DNA from: Candidatus Omnitrophota bacterium
GTDB lineage: Bacteria; Omnitrophota; Gorgyraeia; Gygaellales; Profunditerraquicolaceae
Reading direction: 5' to 3'
Assembly (NCBI GenBank): GCA_016931435.1
Contig: JAFGET010000004.1
Location: 1-5,681, forward strand
Length of the DNA: 5,681 nt
The translations under genes were made by a program, and so were the position numbers. The notes under the pieces are model-generated. The model ran no database searches. It had not been told where the DNA came from and saw only the letters and a list, made by a program, of their open reading frames with translations. Shown here in pieces: positions 5,673 to 5,681 of this stretch. The first letter of the stretch is position 1, and each line of letters opens with the position of its first letter.

Positions 5673-5681
5673 AAGAAACAC

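Noticed and set aside
5269..5673. 11-bp direct repeat TAGGGGGGACA at 5269-5279 and 5663-5673
   Set aside because: The first copy encodes conserved-looking residues in the HU protein and the match is short and G-rich; most likely chance.
5610..5681. Minus-strand frame open from the right edge, 23 codons ending in TAQNRW and a TAA
   Set aside because: Too short to judge, and it runs through both inverted repeats. It could be the tail of an upstream gene, but nothing in it is recognisable.

Overview
The window is a single run of six genes, all on the minus strand, read from right to left. It looks like chromosomal housekeeping DNA from an uncultivated bacterium. A signal peptide with a lipobox, followed by a LysM domain, points to a Gram-negative-type envelope. 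The combination of genes, the aminoacyl-tRNA synthetase sequences and the LysM lipoprotein with a repeated GNRGY motif are compatible with Omnitrophota or a related lineage. That assignment is an impression from sequence recall, not a demonstrated placement.

Layout in the direction of transcription. The right edge (5591-5681) holds two inverted repeats back to back. The second touches a near-consensus sigma70 promoter with an extended -10 (5562-5590). A leader of about 67 nt with a strong Shine-Dalgarno follows, then a gene for a small HU/IHF-family DNA-binding protein (5216-5488), hisS (3918-5180), a 100-bp AT-rich gap that is mostly a 93-bp inverted-repeat element (3840-3932), aspS (2423-3817), a LysM lipoprotein gene (1848-2426) overlapping aspS by ATGA, phoH (867-1823), and a membrane HD-domain phosphohydrolase of the 7TM-HD (YqfF/PgpH) family (1-892). 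The last gene starts inside phoH and runs off the left edge.

The genes cover translation (HisRS, AspRS), RNA metabolism (PhoH), nucleoid structure (HU/IHF), envelope (LysM lipoprotein) and probably cyclic-dinucleotide turnover (7TM-HD). phoH followed by a 7TM-HD gene is a widespread bacterial arrangement, often continuing into ybeY; that gene would lie beyond the left edge. I found no convincing internal promoter or terminator, so one transcript from the HU promoter is the simplest reading.

No wholly new system is evident. Two proteins have unusual domain architecture. The bacterial-type AspRS lacks the GAD insertion domain and carries the residues linked to non-discriminating AspRS. The 7TM-HD protein lacks the large extracellular 7TMR-HDED sensor domain. 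Both appear to be clean losses, not broken genes.
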